A DNA stretch of 64,000 nt from Paraburkholderia sp. BCC1886. Its GTDB lineage: Bacteria; Pseudomonadota; Gammaproteobacteria; Burkholderiales; Burkholderiaceae. This document shows, piece after piece, positions 29,180 to 38,431 of this stretch. A model generated the notes under the pieces. It saw nothing but the letters and a program-made list of their open reading frames with translations. It searched no databases and was not told where the DNA came from. The number at the start of each line of letters is the position of its first letter. Positions within the stretch are counted from its first letter, which is position 1. Made by a program: the position numbers and the translations under genes. The stretch is from NCBI RefSeq assembly GCF_900996245.1, contig NZ_CAAJGK010000063.1, positions 186,001 to 250,000 of the forward strand, read 5' to 3'.

Positions 29180-29671
29180 TCAATCGACGCTCGCGCACTG
29201 TACCGGCTTTGCCGCGAGCTGTTCGGTCAGCACGTTGGGCTCGATACCGACCAGAAAACCGCGCCGCCCGCCATTCAACCAGATGCGCTCCAGCGCGAGA
29301 ATGCTGGACTCCACGTACACCGGCATCGCCTTGCGGGTGCCGAACGGCGAAGTGCCGCCGATCAGATAACCCGAGTGCCGGTTCGCCACCTCCGGCTTGC
29401 ATGGCTCGACGCGCTTCGCGCCGATCTGCCGCGCGAGGTTCTTGGTGCTGACGGTCCGGTCGCCGTGCATCAGGACGATCAGCGGCTTCGCGTGCTCGTC
29501 TTCCATCACCAGCGTCTTGACCACCTGATGCTCGTCGACGCCGAGCTGGCGCGCCGATTCGCCGGTGCCGCCATGCTCCACGTAATCGTACGGATGCTCG
29601 GTGAAAGCGACGCCCTGACGGCGCAGAAACTGCGTCGCGGGCGTTTCGGAAACGTGTCGGGATTTGCTCAT
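29180..29671 (-). CDS. ybaK: Cys-tRNA(Pro)/Cys-tRNA(Cys) deacylase YbaK
   Basis: A 163-residue trans-editing enzyme that hydrolyses mischarged Cys-tRNA(Pro). The family motifs VVKTLVMEDEHAKPLIVLMHGD and SGYLIGGTSPFGTRK are present, and the latter holds the conserved catalytic loop. The ATG at 29671 gives the usual length; the frame upstream would overlap the xerD end. It lies 31 bp downstream of xerD and may be co-transcribed in ogt-xerD-ybaK order. Confidence 0.92.
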   Translation of the reverse strand: MSKSRHVSETPATQFLRRQGVAFTEHPYDYVEHGGTGESARQLGVDEHQVVKTLVMEDEHAKPLIVLMHGDRTVSTKNLARQIGAKRVEPCKPEVANRHSGYLIGGTSPFGTRKAMPVYVESSILALERIWLNGGRRGFLVGIEPNVLTEQLAAKPVQCASVD

Positions 29672-29702
29672 CGGCGCATTGTAGCGTTCGCTCGCTCCGA
29701 TC

Positions 29703-30638
29703 TCATCCACGCGGATGATGTTGCGCATGCAGCGACTTGAGCCGCTCGCGGGCCACGTGCGTGTAGATCTGCGTAGTCGAGATATCCGTGTGGCCGAGCA
29801 GCAATTGCACGACGCGCAGATCGGCGCCGTGATTGAGCAGATGCGTGGCGAACGCATGCCGCAACGTATGCGGCGACAACGGCGCGCGCACGTCGGCCGC
29901 CGCCGCATGCCGTTTGATGATGTTCCAGAACTGCTGGCGGGTCATGCCTTCGGCGCGCGACGTCACGAACAGCGCGTCGCTCGCGCGTGCACCGAGCAGC
30001 GCCGGCCGCGCCTTGCGCAGATAACGCTCGATCCAGCCATGCGCTTCCTCGCCGAACGGAATCAGCCGCTCTTTCGAACCCTTGCCCATCACGCGCACGA
30101 CGCCGTCGTTCAGCCCGACTTCCACGGTTTTCAACGTGACGAGTTCCGTGACACGCAGGCCGCTCGCGTACATCAGTTCGAGCATGGTGCGATCGCGCAG
30201 CCCGAGCGGCGTGCCGATATCGGGCGCACCGAGCAGCGCTTCGACCTGCGCTTCGGACAGCGTCGACGGAAAACGCGGCGGCTGTTTGGCCGAGCGGATC
30301 TTCAAGGTCGGATCGACCTGCGCACGATGCTCGCGCACCGCCCAGCCGTAGTAACGCCGGAACACCGACAGGCGACGGTTCGCCGACGTCGATTTGTCTT
30401 TCTGACGCGCCGCGCTATAGGCGTTGAGATCGGCTTCGCTGGCGATGTCGAGCGAACTGTTGCGGGTCGTCGCGAGCCATTCGCAGAAGAGCCGCAGATC
30501 GCGCCGGTAGGCATCGAGCGTGTTGCGCGACAGACCGTGTTCGAGCCACAGCGCGTCGCAGAACGCATCGATCGAGGCATTGCTTGCGAGGAACAACGGA
30601 GACACGACGATGGCGTCTTCAGCCGGGGTATCACTCAT
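29703..30638 (-). CDS. xerD: Site-specific tyrosine recombinase XerD
   Basis: A 311-residue recombinase resolving chromosome dimers at dif with XerC. The N-terminal SAM-like core-binding domain is followed by a catalytic domain. This holds the arginine in ASGLRVTELVTL, the HTLRHAFATHLLNHGADLRV box (His and Arg) and the tyrosine nucleophile in TTQIYTHVA. The start overlaps the ogt stop (ATGA), so translation is coupled. Confidence 0.95.
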   Translation of the reverse strand: MSDTPAEDAIVVSPLFLASNASIDAFCDALWLEHGLSRNTLDAYRRDLRLFCEWLATTRNSSLDIASEADLNAYSAARQKDKSTSANRRLSVFRRYYGWAVREHRAQVDPTLKIRSAKQPPRFPSTLSEAQVEALLGAPDIGTPLGLRDRTMLELMYASGLRVTELVTLKTVEVGLNDGVVRVMGKGSKERLIPFGEEAHGWIERYLRKARPALLGARASDALFVTSRAEGMTRQQFWNIIKRHAAAADVRAPLSPHTLRHAFATHLLNHGADLRVVQLLLGHTDISTTQIYTHVARERLKSLHAQHHPRG

Positions 30639-31120
30639 GGATAAGAAGCACCTTCATGCGTCAGCAGCCAGCGCTTGACGTTGCGAAAGAAACCGTCGCC
30701 GGCGTGATTCGAAAAGCCGCCGATCCCGCTCGCCCCCACCACCCGGTGACACGGAATCAGAATCGGAAAGTAATTGGCACCGCACGCCTGCCCGATCGCG
30801 CGCGGCACGCTGCCGAGCTGCTTCGCCAGTTGTCCGTAGGTGAGCACGACGCCCGGCGCAATCCCGTCGATCGCCTGCCACACACGCTGCTGGAAAGCGG
30901 TGCCGACGGGCGCCAGCGGTAACGTGAATTTCGTGGCGGCGTTCGCGAAGTATTGCTCGATCTGCTCTACCGCTGCGCGCGCCAGTGGCGTGTCTGGCGT
31001 GACGTTCGGTATCGACTCGGGCAGATAGACGATCTCGCGCAACGCGTCGTCCTGCACACGAATGCCGACCTTGCCGAACGGTGCATCTATCACGGCGTTG
31101 AATAACGTGGCCTGTTTCAT
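30635..31120 (-). CDS. ogt: Methylated-DNA--protein-cysteine methyltransferase (Ogt)
   Basis: A 161-residue suicide repair protein taking the methyl group from O6-methylguanine onto its own cysteine. The active site IPCHRVVG places the acceptor at C124. The preceding TYGQLAKQLGSVPRAIGQA is the DNA-binding helix-turn-helix. It ends in a 4-bp overlap with xerD. Five copies of an 11-bp repeat lie just upstream, between it and queG. Confidence 0.94.
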   Translation of the reverse strand: MKQATLFNAVIDAPFGKVGIRVQDDALREIVYLPESIPNVTPDTPLARAAVEQIEQYFANAATKFTLPLAPVGTAFQQRVWQAIDGIAPGVVLTYGQLAKQLGSVPRAIGQACGANYFPILIPCHRVVGASGIGGFSNHAGDGFFRNVKRWLLTHEGASYP

Positions 31121-31151
31121 GACTGCCTTGAGGTTTCCACTTTGAGCCCTG

Positions 31152-31206
31152 CTGTTCGACCGCTGTTCGACTGCTATTCAACTGCTATTCGACCGCTGTT
31201 CGACCG
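31152..31206. repeat. Minisatellite: five tandem 11-bp repeats between queG and ogt
   Basis: Five consecutive 11-bp units close to CTGTTCGACCG start at 31152, 31163, 31174, 31185 and 31196. The outer copies are nearly identical and the middle ones carry A and T changes. The array fills most of the 93-bp gap between the queG stop and the ogt start. Confidence 0.92.
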
Positions 31207-31213
31207 CGCTACT

Positions 31214-32464
31214 TTACGCCGCTTGCAACGCCCACTCCACGTGCTCGCGCACCACCGCGGATTCATCGTTCAGGCGCGCGCGCAACGCGGCAACGACCGC
31301 TTCACGCGCCGCTTCGCCGATGCTCTGCGGCGACGCCCGCAACGCATTGCCCATCCCGACCGCCAGATTGCGCAGCCAGCTTTCATAACCGATACGGCGG
31401 ATCGCACTGCCTTGCATGCGCGTGTCGAACTCGTCGGCGCTCCATGCAAACAGTTCGACCAGCGACGCGCGGTCGAGCCCATGGCGCACGTCGAAATCGG
31501 CGACCGGCGCGGCCTGCGCAAACTTGTTCCACGGACACACGAGCTGGCAGTCGTCGCAACCGTACACGCGATTGCCGATGAGCGGCCGCATATCGAGCGG
31601 AATGCTGCCTTTCAGTTCGATGGTGAGATAGGAGATGCATAGGCGCGCATCGACTTTATAAGGCGCGACGATCGCGCCGGTCGGACACGCGCCGATGCAG
31701 CGCGTGCAACTGCCGCAATGCGCGCCGGGCGACTCGGGAGCGAGCTCGGGTGTCGTGTCGGCATCGGTCGGCAAGGGTACATCGACGTAAATCTCGCCGA
31801 GAAAGAACAGCGACCCAGCGTCACGCTGTAGCAGCAACGTATGTTTGCCGCGCCAGCCGATGCCGCCCTTCTGCGCAAGTTCTACCTCGAGCACCGGCGC
31901 CGAATCGGTAAATACGCGGTAGCCGAATGCGCCGATCTGCGCTTCGATCCTGTCGGCGAGATGTTGCAGACGGTTACGCATCACCTTGTGATAATCGCGA
32001 CCGCGCGCATAGACGGATACGACGGCCGCGCTCGGGTCTGCGAGACGCGCATGCTCGGCTGCGCGCCATTCTCGCGGCGTTTCCTGCGTGTTCGCGGTCG
32101 CGCGCTCGCGCGTCTCACCCTGCAATGTCGCGGCCGGCAGATACGCGATACGGGCAGTGATCACGCGTCGCGTACCGGCCACAAGCTCGGCCGGCCGCGC
32201 GCGTTTCATGCCGTGTTTGGCCATATAATCCATCTCGCCGTGGCACCCCGCTTCCAGCCAGGCAGCGAGCGGCGCTTCGGCAGCGGAGAGATCGGTGTCG
32301 CTAATGCCGATGGCTCCGAAGCCCAGTTCGCGGCCCCATGTCCTGATGTCCAGCGCGAGCGCATGCAACGCCGCCTCATCCAGCGAAGGCTCTGCGCGCG
32401 CAGTCGCACCGGCGTCGTTCAACGCAGGCGGGTGGGCAACGGGGGACTCCGGACTTCGGTTCAT
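31214..32464 (-). CDS. queG: Epoxyqueuosine reductase QueG
   Basis: A 416-residue cobalamin and iron-sulfur enzyme performing the last step of queuosine synthesis in tRNA. The two ferredoxin-like cluster motifs are CGSCTRCIGACPTGA and the later YGCDDCQLVCPWNK. The N-terminal GFGAIGISDTDL and EMDYMAKHGMKR are typical. A HEAT-like C-terminal repeat follows. The ATG at 32464 is preferred over a GTG one codon earlier. Divergent from tsaE, with 17 bp between the starts. Confidence 0.95.
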   Translation of the reverse strand: MNRSPESPVAHPPALNDAGATARAEPSLDEAALHALALDIRTWGRELGFGAIGISDTDLSAAEAPLAAWLEAGCHGEMDYMAKHGMKRARPAELVAGTRRVITARIAYLPAATLQGETRERATANTQETPREWRAAEHARLADPSAAVVSVYARGRDYHKVMRNRLQHLADRIEAQIGAFGYRVFTDSAPVLEVELAQKGGIGWRGKHTLLLQRDAGSLFFLGEIYVDVPLPTDADTTPELAPESPGAHCGSCTRCIGACPTGAIVAPYKVDARLCISYLTIELKGSIPLDMRPLIGNRVYGCDDCQLVCPWNKFAQAAPVADFDVRHGLDRASLVELFAWSADEFDTRMQGSAIRRIGYESWLRNLAVGMGNALRASPQSIGEAAREAVVAALRARLNDESAVVREHVEWALQAA

Positions 32465-32481
32465 CACGCCATTTTACGAGA

Positions 32482-33054
32482 ATGCCCGTCAATCCCGATC
32501 AAGCGATTCCACCGCTCGCCGCTGTCCTCCTCGAACGCAGCTTCGCGCTCGCGGACGAAGCCGCGACGCACGCGTTCGGCGAGCGCTTTGCGCAAGCCAT
32601 CGAAAGCGTGCGCGAAGCGAGCCTGCAAACTCCGGATGCGGATGGCGACAAGGCGTTCTACGGTCTGCAAGTGCAACTCGCCGGCGATCTCGGCGCGGGC
32701 AAAACCACCCTCGTGCGCGCCACCTTGCGCGGCCTCGGTCATACGGGCCGCGTGCGCAGTCCCACCTACACACTCGTCGAACCTTATGTGCTCGAGCGCC
32801 CCGCCGGGGAACTCGCGCTGTATCACTTCGATCTGTACAGATTCTCCGATCCGGCCGAATGGGCCGATGCGGGCTTTCGGGAATATTTCGACAGCGGCGC
32901 TATCTGCCTCGTCGAATGGCCGCAACGTGCGGGACGTCTGCTAGGCGTGCCGGATCTGGTCTTCTCGCTCGACCTCGACGTGAGCGGCGAAGGCCGCGTA
33001 CTCGTCGCACGGGCATACAGCGAATCAGGAAAGGCATGTCTCGAAAGATGTTGA
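32482..33054 (+). CDS. tsaE: tRNA threonylcarbamoyladenosine biosynthesis ATPase TsaE
   Basis: A 190-residue P-loop protein that works with TsaB and TsaD to make t6A at position 37 of tRNAs. Walker A is GDLGAGKTTLVRATLRGLG near residue 72. The conserved SPTYTLVEPYV and YHFDLYRFSDPAEW follow, then LVEWPQRAG. It has a longer N-terminal lead than E. coli TsaE. The 3' end overlaps amiC by 19 bp, the usual tsaE-amiC pairing. Confidence 0.94.
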   Translation: MPVNPDQAIPPLAAVLLERSFALADEAATHAFGERFAQAIESVREASLQTPDADGDKAFYGLQVQLAGDLGAGKTTLVRATLRGLGHTGRVRSPTYTLVEPYVLERPAGELALYHFDLYRFSDPAEWADAGFREYFDSGAICLVEWPQRAGRLLGVPDLVFSLDLDVSGEGRVLVARAYSESGKACLERC

Positions 33055-34637
33055 TCAAACCGTTCCGTTCGATCGAATCGGCGGCTACCGCCACGCATAA
33101 CTGGCGGCGCCGGCAGATTCTGCGCGCGGGCGCGTCCACCCTCGTGCTCGGTCTCGTCGCGCCGCGCGTGGCCTGGGCCAGTTCGGTGCTCGGCGTACGC
33201 GTCTGGCCGGCGCGCGACTACACCCGCGTGACGATCGAATCGGATCAGCCGTTGCAGAATGCGCAGCAGTTGCTGCAAGGTCCCGATCGTCTGGTGGTCG
33301 ATCTGAGCGGGCTCGATCTCGATCAGGAACTGAAGGACCTGGTCTCGAAGATCACGCCGAACGATCCGCAGATTCAGGCCGTCCGCGTCGGGCAATATCA
33401 GCCGCACGTGGTGCGCATGGTGTTCGACCTGAAAGGTTCGGTGAAGCCACAGGTGTTCACGCTGCCGCCGGTCGGCGCGTACAAATACCGGCTGGTGTTC
33501 GACCTGTACCCGGCGGTCGCGCCCGATCCGTTGATGGATCTGCTGGCGCAGACCGAACACAAGGAACAGAGCCTCAATCAGAACAGCGCGCCGCCGGCGA
33601 CGCTGAGCGGTCCCGGCACGACGCCGCCCACCGCCGATAACAGTGAGGCGTTCTTCGAGCGCTACGCGGATAACGGCAGCGGCAGCGGCGGTGCAGCGAC
33701 CTCGACGACACCGCGCGCGCCGCTGCATGGCGTACCGGCGCCGCTCGTGCCCAGCGCACCCAACTCCCCTGGCACGCCCTCCATCGGCAAGCCGCTACCG
33801 CCGCCCACCGCGATTGCGCGCAACAACAAGGGCTCAGGCGGCAGCAGCAACGCGAGCAACCTCGGCGATAGCGACGACAGCGATAACTACGCGTTCAGCA
33901 CGCCCAAGTCCAACAAGAGTGGCACGCTGCGTCTACTGACTGTCGCCATCGATCCAGGTCACGGCGGCGAAGACCCCGGCGCGATCGGCGGCGGCGGCAC
34001 GTACGAGAAGCACATCGCGCTCGACATCGCGAAGAAGCTGCGCGCCAAGATCGACGGGCAAGCCAACATGCGCTCGATGATGACGCGCGACGCCGACTTC
34101 TTCGTGCCGCTGAACGTGCGCGTGCAGAAGGCGCGCCGCGTGGGCGCCGACCTGTTCGTGTCGATCCACGCGGACGCGTTCACCACACCGTCGGCGAAAG
34201 GTTCGTCGGTGTTCGCGCTGTCGGATCACGGCGCGTCGAGCGCGGCGGCGCGCTGGATGGCGAACAAGGAAAACTCGTCGGATCAGATCGGCGGCATCAA
34301 CATCAAGTCCGCGGATGCCACCGTCAATCGCGCATTGTTCGATATGTCCACGACCGCGCAGATTCGCGATTCGATGCGCTACGGCAACTTCGTGCTCAAG
34401 GAGATCGGCGGTATCAACAAGCTGCACAAAGGCTCCGTCGAACAGGCCGGGTTCGCGGTGCTGAAGGCGCCCGACATTCCGTCGATCCTTGTGGAAACCG
34501 CATTCATCAGCAACCCGGACGAGGAGCGTCGCCTGAACGACGACGCCTATCGCGACAAGATGGCCGACGCGATCATGAACGGCATCAAGCATTATTTCGC
34601 GGCTAATCCGCCGCTGGCGAAGAACCGCATGACGTAA
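33036..34637 (+). CDS. amiC: N-acetylmuramoyl-L-alanine amidase with AMIN domain (AmiC type)
   Basis: A 533-residue periplasmic zinc amidase that splits septal peptidoglycan during cell separation. A twin-arginine signal is visible (NWRRRQILRAGASTLVLG), so export is by the Tat route as in E. coli AmiA and AmiC. An AMIN domain (about 50-150) targets the septum. A Pro/Ser/Gly-rich linker follows (about 190-290). The Amidase_3 domain has zinc ligands in IDPGHGGEDPGA, YEKHIALDIAKKL and SIHADAF, and the catalytic glutamate in ILVETAFISN. The ATG at 33036 follows AGGA at 33027-33030. Confidence 0.95.
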   Translation: MSRKMLIKPFRSIESAATATHNWRRRQILRAGASTLVLGLVAPRVAWASSVLGVRVWPARDYTRVTIESDQPLQNAQQLLQGPDRLVVDLSGLDLDQELKDLVSKITPNDPQIQAVRVGQYQPHVVRMVFDLKGSVKPQVFTLPPVGAYKYRLVFDLYPAVAPDPLMDLLAQTEHKEQSLNQNSAPPATLSGPGTTPPTADNSEAFFERYADNGSGSGGAATSTTPRAPLHGVPAPLVPSAPNSPGTPSIGKPLPPPTAIARNNKGSGGSSNASNLGDSDDSDNYAFSTPKSNKSGTLRLLTVAIDPGHGGEDPGAIGGGGTYEKHIALDIAKKLRAKIDGQANMRSMMTRDADFFVPLNVRVQKARRVGADLFVSIHADAFTTPSAKGSSVFALSDHGASSAAARWMANKENSSDQIGGINIKSADATVNRALFDMSTTAQIRDSMRYGNFVLKEIGGINKLHKGSVEQAGFAVLKAPDIPSILVETAFISNPDEERRLNDDAYRDKMADAIMNGIKHYFAANPPLAKNRMT

Positions 34638-34661
34638 GCGGGCACGCACTTGCACCATGAG

Positions 34662-34690
34662 AAACGGCCGCTTCGAGCGGCCGTTTTTTT
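34662..34690. terminator. Intrinsic terminator of amiC
   Basis: AAACGGCCGCT (34662-34672), loop TCG, AGCGGCCGTTT (34676-34686), then further T residues. It lies between convergent amiC and eamA; the right-hand T-tract favours amiC. Confidence 0.9.
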
Positions 34691-34729
34691 GAGCGTCTTT
34701 TCGATGACCGCATTGTGAGGAATCCGCGT

Positions 34730-35611
34730 TCAGCGCGCCGGCGCGAACCGCTGCATCACCCGGCCACCGAATACATTCACCACCAGCCCTCCCATCACCA
34801 GCACGGCGCCGACGATCTGCGGTCCCGACAATTGCTCGTTGAGCAGCAGCGAAGCCGACGCCAGCCCGACGATCGGCACCAGCAGCGAGAACGGCGCGAC
34901 CTGGCTTGCCGGATAGCGCGACAGCAGGCGGCTCCAGAGCGCGTAACCGAGCAGCGTGGCGATGAACGCGAGATAAACGATCGCGAGAATCGAACTGACA
35001 CTGATGCCGCTCAACGCCGCCGCGATCCGTTGCGGTCCTTCCAGCGCAAACGAGAGCGCGAAAAACGGCAACGGCGGAACAAGGCTGCCCCATACCACCA
35101 GCCCGACCAGATCGACCTTGCCGACCTTCTTCGTGACGATGTTGCCGGCCGCCCACGAACACGCGGCGCACAGCGTGAGCAGGAAACCGGCGAGCGTCAT
35201 TGCATGACCGCCTTGCAGACCGATGACGGCCAGGCCGCCCGCCGCGATCAGCAAGCCGACGACGTTCGGCAGACGCAGGCGTTCGTGCAGGAAGGCGGCC
35301 GCGAAGATCAGCGTGAAGAAGGCCTGGGCCTGCAGCACCAGCGAGGCGAGGCCGGCCGGCATGCCGACGTACATGGCCGAGAACAGGAACACGAACTGGC
35401 CGAACGAAATGGTCGCGCCGTAGGCGAGCAGCCAGCGCAGCGGGATGCGCGGGCGCTTCACGAAAAACACCGCCGGCACCGCGGCCAGCGTGAAGCGCAA
35501 TGCGCCGAGCAGCATTGGCGGCACACCATGCAGCCCGACCTTGATCACGACGAAATTGACGCCCCACGCCACGACGACGACTAGCGCGAGCAGCAGATCT
35601 CTCGGGGACAT
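34730..35611 (-). CDS. eamA: EamA-like DMT-family exporter
   Basis: A 293-residue inner-membrane protein with ten predicted helices in two EamA repeats. The start MSPRDLLLALVVVVAWGVNFVVIKVGLH and the segment MPAGLASLVLQAQAFFT closely match E. coli EamA (YdeD), an exporter of O-acetylserine and cysteine pathway metabolites. The end PFSLLVPIVGLASASLLLNE is also conserved. The ATG at 35611 fits this alignment. Divergent from the pirin gene. Confidence 0.88.
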   Translation of the reverse strand: MSPRDLLLALVVVVAWGVNFVVIKVGLHGVPPMLLGALRFTLAAVPAVFFVKRPRIPLRWLLAYGATISFGQFVFLFSAMYVGMPAGLASLVLQAQAFFTLIFAAAFLHERLRLPNVVGLLIAAGGLAVIGLQGGHAMTLAGFLLTLCAACSWAAGNIVTKKVGKVDLVGLVVWGSLVPPLPFFALSFALEGPQRIAAALSGISVSSILAIVYLAFIATLLGYALWSRLLSRYPASQVAPFSLLVPIVGLASASLLLNEQLSGPQIVGAVLVMGGLVVNVFGGRVMQRFAPAR

Positions 35612-35759
35612 CCGGGTCTCCTGATGGTGGTTCAGTGTGCTCGATGAGCGGAGGTGGCAGTTTAGCGGACACACCGCCCACCCTGCGACCCCAGCGTCAT
35701 CCGCAGTAGAATCGCCCATTGCGCACCGTTTCCCTCTCCATTCCAACCGGGTCTGCCTC

Positions 35760-36635
35760 ATGTCCTCCTCGATCAAAGCAGTCCTCAAGCCGCATTTGCG
35801 CGACGTCGGCAGTCTTACCGTACGGCGTGTGCTGCCGGCCATGCAGGCGCGTCTGATCGGGCCTTTCATCTTCTTCGACCACATGGGGCCCGCCACCCTC
35901 GAACCCGGTACGGGCCTCGACGTGCGCCCGCATCCGCACATTGGTCTCGCCACGGTCACCTATCTGTTCGAAGGCGCGATCATGCATCGCGACAGCCTCG
36001 GCTCGGAGCAGAAGATCGTTCCTGGCGACGTCAACTGGATGACGGCGGGTCGCGGCATCGTCCATTCCGAGCGCACGCCGGACGAAGATCGCGCGAGCGG
36101 CCTGACCATGCATGGCGTGCAGACCTGGGTCGCGTTGCCGCTCGACGACGAAGAGGTCGAGCCGTCGTTCTCGCATCACGCGGCCGATACGCTGCCGGTA
36201 ATCGAGCGCAACGGCGTGACGCTGCGCGTGATCGCGGGCACCGCGTTCGGCGCGACGTCGCCGGTCACGACATTCTCCGGCACGCTCTACGTGGCTGCGG
36301 AGTTCGCGCAGGGCAGCGCTTTCGCACTGGAACCGGAACACGAGGAGCGCGGCGTCTATCTCGTCGAGGGCGATCTGGAAATCGACGGCACCCCGCTCGA
36401 AGTGGGCCAGATGGCCGTGCTTGCGCTCGACGAAACGGTCACGCTCGCCAGCAGCCACGGCGCGCGCGCCATGCTGCTCGGCGGCGAAAAGCTCGATGGC
36501 GAGCGCTTTATCGAATGGAATTTCGTGGCCAGTTCGCGCGAGAAGATCGATGCGGCCAAAATCGCGTGGACGCATCAGGAAATGGGCACGGTGCCCGGCG
36601 AAACGGAATGGATTCCGCTGCCGGCGCGGCACTGA
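35760..36635 (+). CDS. Pirin-family cupin protein
   Basis: A 291-residue bicupin protein. The N-terminal cupin keeps all four pirin metal ligands: two histidines in RPHPHIGLATVTYLFEG, and a histidine and glutamate in GRGIVHSERT. The C-terminal pirin_C domain spans about residues 175-280. Bacterial pirins have been linked to quercetinase activity and redox regulation; none can be assigned here. The ATG at 35760 fits the family start (LRDVGSLTVRRVLP). Confidence 0.9.
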   Translation: MSSSIKAVLKPHLRDVGSLTVRRVLPAMQARLIGPFIFFDHMGPATLEPGTGLDVRPHPHIGLATVTYLFEGAIMHRDSLGSEQKIVPGDVNWMTAGRGIVHSERTPDEDRASGLTMHGVQTWVALPLDDEEVEPSFSHHAADTLPVIERNGVTLRVIAGTAFGATSPVTTFSGTLYVAAEFAQGSAFALEPEHEERGVYLVEGDLEIDGTPLEVGQMAVLALDETVTLASSHGARAMLLGGEKLDGERFIEWNFVASSREKIDAAKIAWTHQEMGTVPGETEWIPLPARH

Positions 36636-36731
36636 GCATCGAGCGCCACCGACGCACCAGGCTCTCGCCGCATTGAAACCACGCTGCGTGCCCCCAACTA
36701 ATCAACCAACTGTTTTATCGACGAGGACGCA

Positions 36732-37580
36732 ATGGACACCACTCTGGCCACATTCGAACAGGACGTCATCGTGGCATCGACCCAGGCGCCTGTGCTGGTC
36801 GACTTCTGGGCGCCGTGGTGCGGCCCTTGCAAGTCGCTCGGCCCGATGCTGGAAAAGCTGGAGGCCGAAGCCGCCGGCAAATGGAAGCTCGTGAAGGTCA
36901 ACGTGGACGAGAACCAGGAACTGGCCGGCCATTTTCAGGTGCGCAGCATTCCGCACGTGATGGCCTTCGCCGACGGTCAGCCGGTCGACCAGTTCGTCGG
37001 CGTGCTGCCGGAGAGTCAGTTGCGCGAGTTCATCGAACGCCTCGTGCCGCAAGGCGCGGACGGCGCGCGACTCGACGCGCAAACCGCGCTGGCCGAAGGC
37101 CGCCGCGAAGACGCCTACGACGCGCTGGAAACAGCGCTCGCCTACGATCCGGGCTTCGACGAAGCGCGTATGGACCGCATTGAATTGCTGCTGGACGACG
37201 ATCGTATCGAGGAAGTCCGTAGCGAGGTCGACAAGCTCTCGCCGAAAACCACTCAGGGCATCGACCACCGGTTCAATGCAATCAAGACCCGGCTCGACGC
37301 GCTCGACGCTGCCGCCGCCCTGCCGCCGACCGACGCGCTGGAAGCGAGAGTCGCCGCCGATCCGGCCGATCTCGAAGCCCGCTTCGACCTGGCAAGCGCT
37401 TTGATTGCGCGTCTGAAGTACGAAGGCGCACTGGAACATCTGCTGGCGATCGTGCAACGCGACCGCACGTTCCGCGACGATATCGGCCGTAAGACCATGT
37501 TGTCGGTGTTCGATCTGGCGGCGCACCAGCCGGAGCTGGTATCGCAATGGCGCCGTAAGCTGAGCGCGTCGCTGTTCTAA
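36732..37580 (+). CDS. cnoX: CnoX/YbbN-type thioredoxin-TPR chaperone
   Basis: A 282-residue cytoplasmic protein with an N-terminal thioredoxin domain and C-terminal TPR region (from about residue 115). The active site is a full WCGPC (C30, C33), so unlike E. coli CnoX (SxxC) it should have disulphide reductase activity, as reported for Caulobacter CnoX. The family protects substrates from oxidation by bleach and passes them to GroEL or DnaK. GAGGACGCA precedes the ATG. Its stop overlaps the convergent tcdA stop. Confidence 0.9.
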   Translation: MDTTLATFEQDVIVASTQAPVLVDFWAPWCGPCKSLGPMLEKLEAEAAGKWKLVKVNVDENQELAGHFQVRSIPHVMAFADGQPVDQFVGVLPESQLREFIERLVPQGADGARLDAQTALAEGRREDAYDALETALAYDPGFDEARMDRIELLLDDDRIEEVRSEVDKLSPKTTQGIDHRFNAIKTRLDALDAAAALPPTDALEARVAADPADLEARFDLASALIARLKYEGALEHLLAIVQRDRTFRDDIGRKTMLSVFDLAAHQPELVSQWRRKLSASLF

Positions 37581-38431
37581 ACAGCCGGTTTTGCCAACGC
37601 CCGCAACACATGCGCGGCTGCGGCAAAACCGAAACTTGCGGTCACGCACACGCTCGAGCCGAACCCCGCGCAGTTCAAGCCGACCGGTCCCGTCTGTCCC
37701 GGCGACGTCGTGACGTGCCCGGCTTCTTCGTCGATATCGCTCACGGCAGCTTCCGGGTAGATGAGCGGCTCGTCCGAATACACTGCGCTCACCTTGAACT
37801 TCGCCTTCGGCCCGCGCGGAAAACCGTGCTGCTTGCGCAACTGCCCGCGCACTTTCGAAAGTAGCGGGTCCTGGATGGTCAGCGCGAGATCGTCGATACG
37901 GATGCGCGTGGGGTCGAGTTGCCCGCCCGCGCCGCCGACGGTAATCAGCGGCTGCTTGCGTTCGACGCACCATGCGATCAACGCCGTCTTGGTCCGCACG
38001 CTGTCGATCGCATCGATCACGTAATCGAAACCGCTGCCGAGCGTCGCCGCGAAATTCTCGGGCTCGACGAAGTCTTCGATCAGCCGCACGTCGCAAAACG
38101 GATTGATCGCCGCGATACGCTCGGCCATTGCCTCGACCTTCGGCTTGCCGTAATTGCCGTCGAGCGCGTGAATCTGCCGGTTGGTGTTGCTCTCCGCCAC
38201 GTTGTCCAGATCGATCAGCGTGAGCGTGCCCACCGCACTGCGCGCCAACGCCTCGGCGACCCACGACCCCACTCCTCCAATGCCGATCACCGCCACATGC
38301 GCGGCTTCGAACGCGGCCAGCGCCGGCGCGCCATACAAACGCGCGATGCCGCCGAAGCGTCGCGCGCGATCGGCGGATTCACTCGCGTCGGGGCTGGTAG
38401 TAAGATCGGTTTGCGCGGTGGGGCTGGACAT
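37577..38431 (-). CDS. tcdA: tRNA threonylcarbamoyladenosine dehydratase TcdA
   Basis: A 284-residue E1-like enzyme that cyclises t6A to ct6A in tRNA using ATP. The nucleotide-binding GIGGVGSWVAEALARS, LIDLDNVAESNTNRQ and DAIDSVRTK motifs are diagnostic, as is the C-terminal NCAGFGSSVCVTASFG. The ATG at 38431 is preferred over a GTG ten codons upstream; neither has a clear ribosome site. The tsaE gene in this window makes the t6A substrate. The last bases overlap cnoX by 4 bp tail to tail. Confidence 0.92.
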   Translation of the reverse strand: MSSPTAQTDLTTSPDASESADRARRFGGIARLYGAPALAAFEAAHVAVIGIGGVGSWVAEALARSAVGTLTLIDLDNVAESNTNRQIHALDGNYGKPKVEAMAERIAAINPFCDVRLIEDFVEPENFAATLGSGFDYVIDAIDSVRTKTALIAWCVERKQPLITVGGAGGQLDPTRIRIDDLALTIQDPLLSKVRGQLRKQHGFPRGPKAKFKVSAVYSDEPLIYPEAAVSDIDEEAGHVTTSPGQTGPVGLNCAGFGSSVCVTASFGFAAAAHVLRALAKPAV

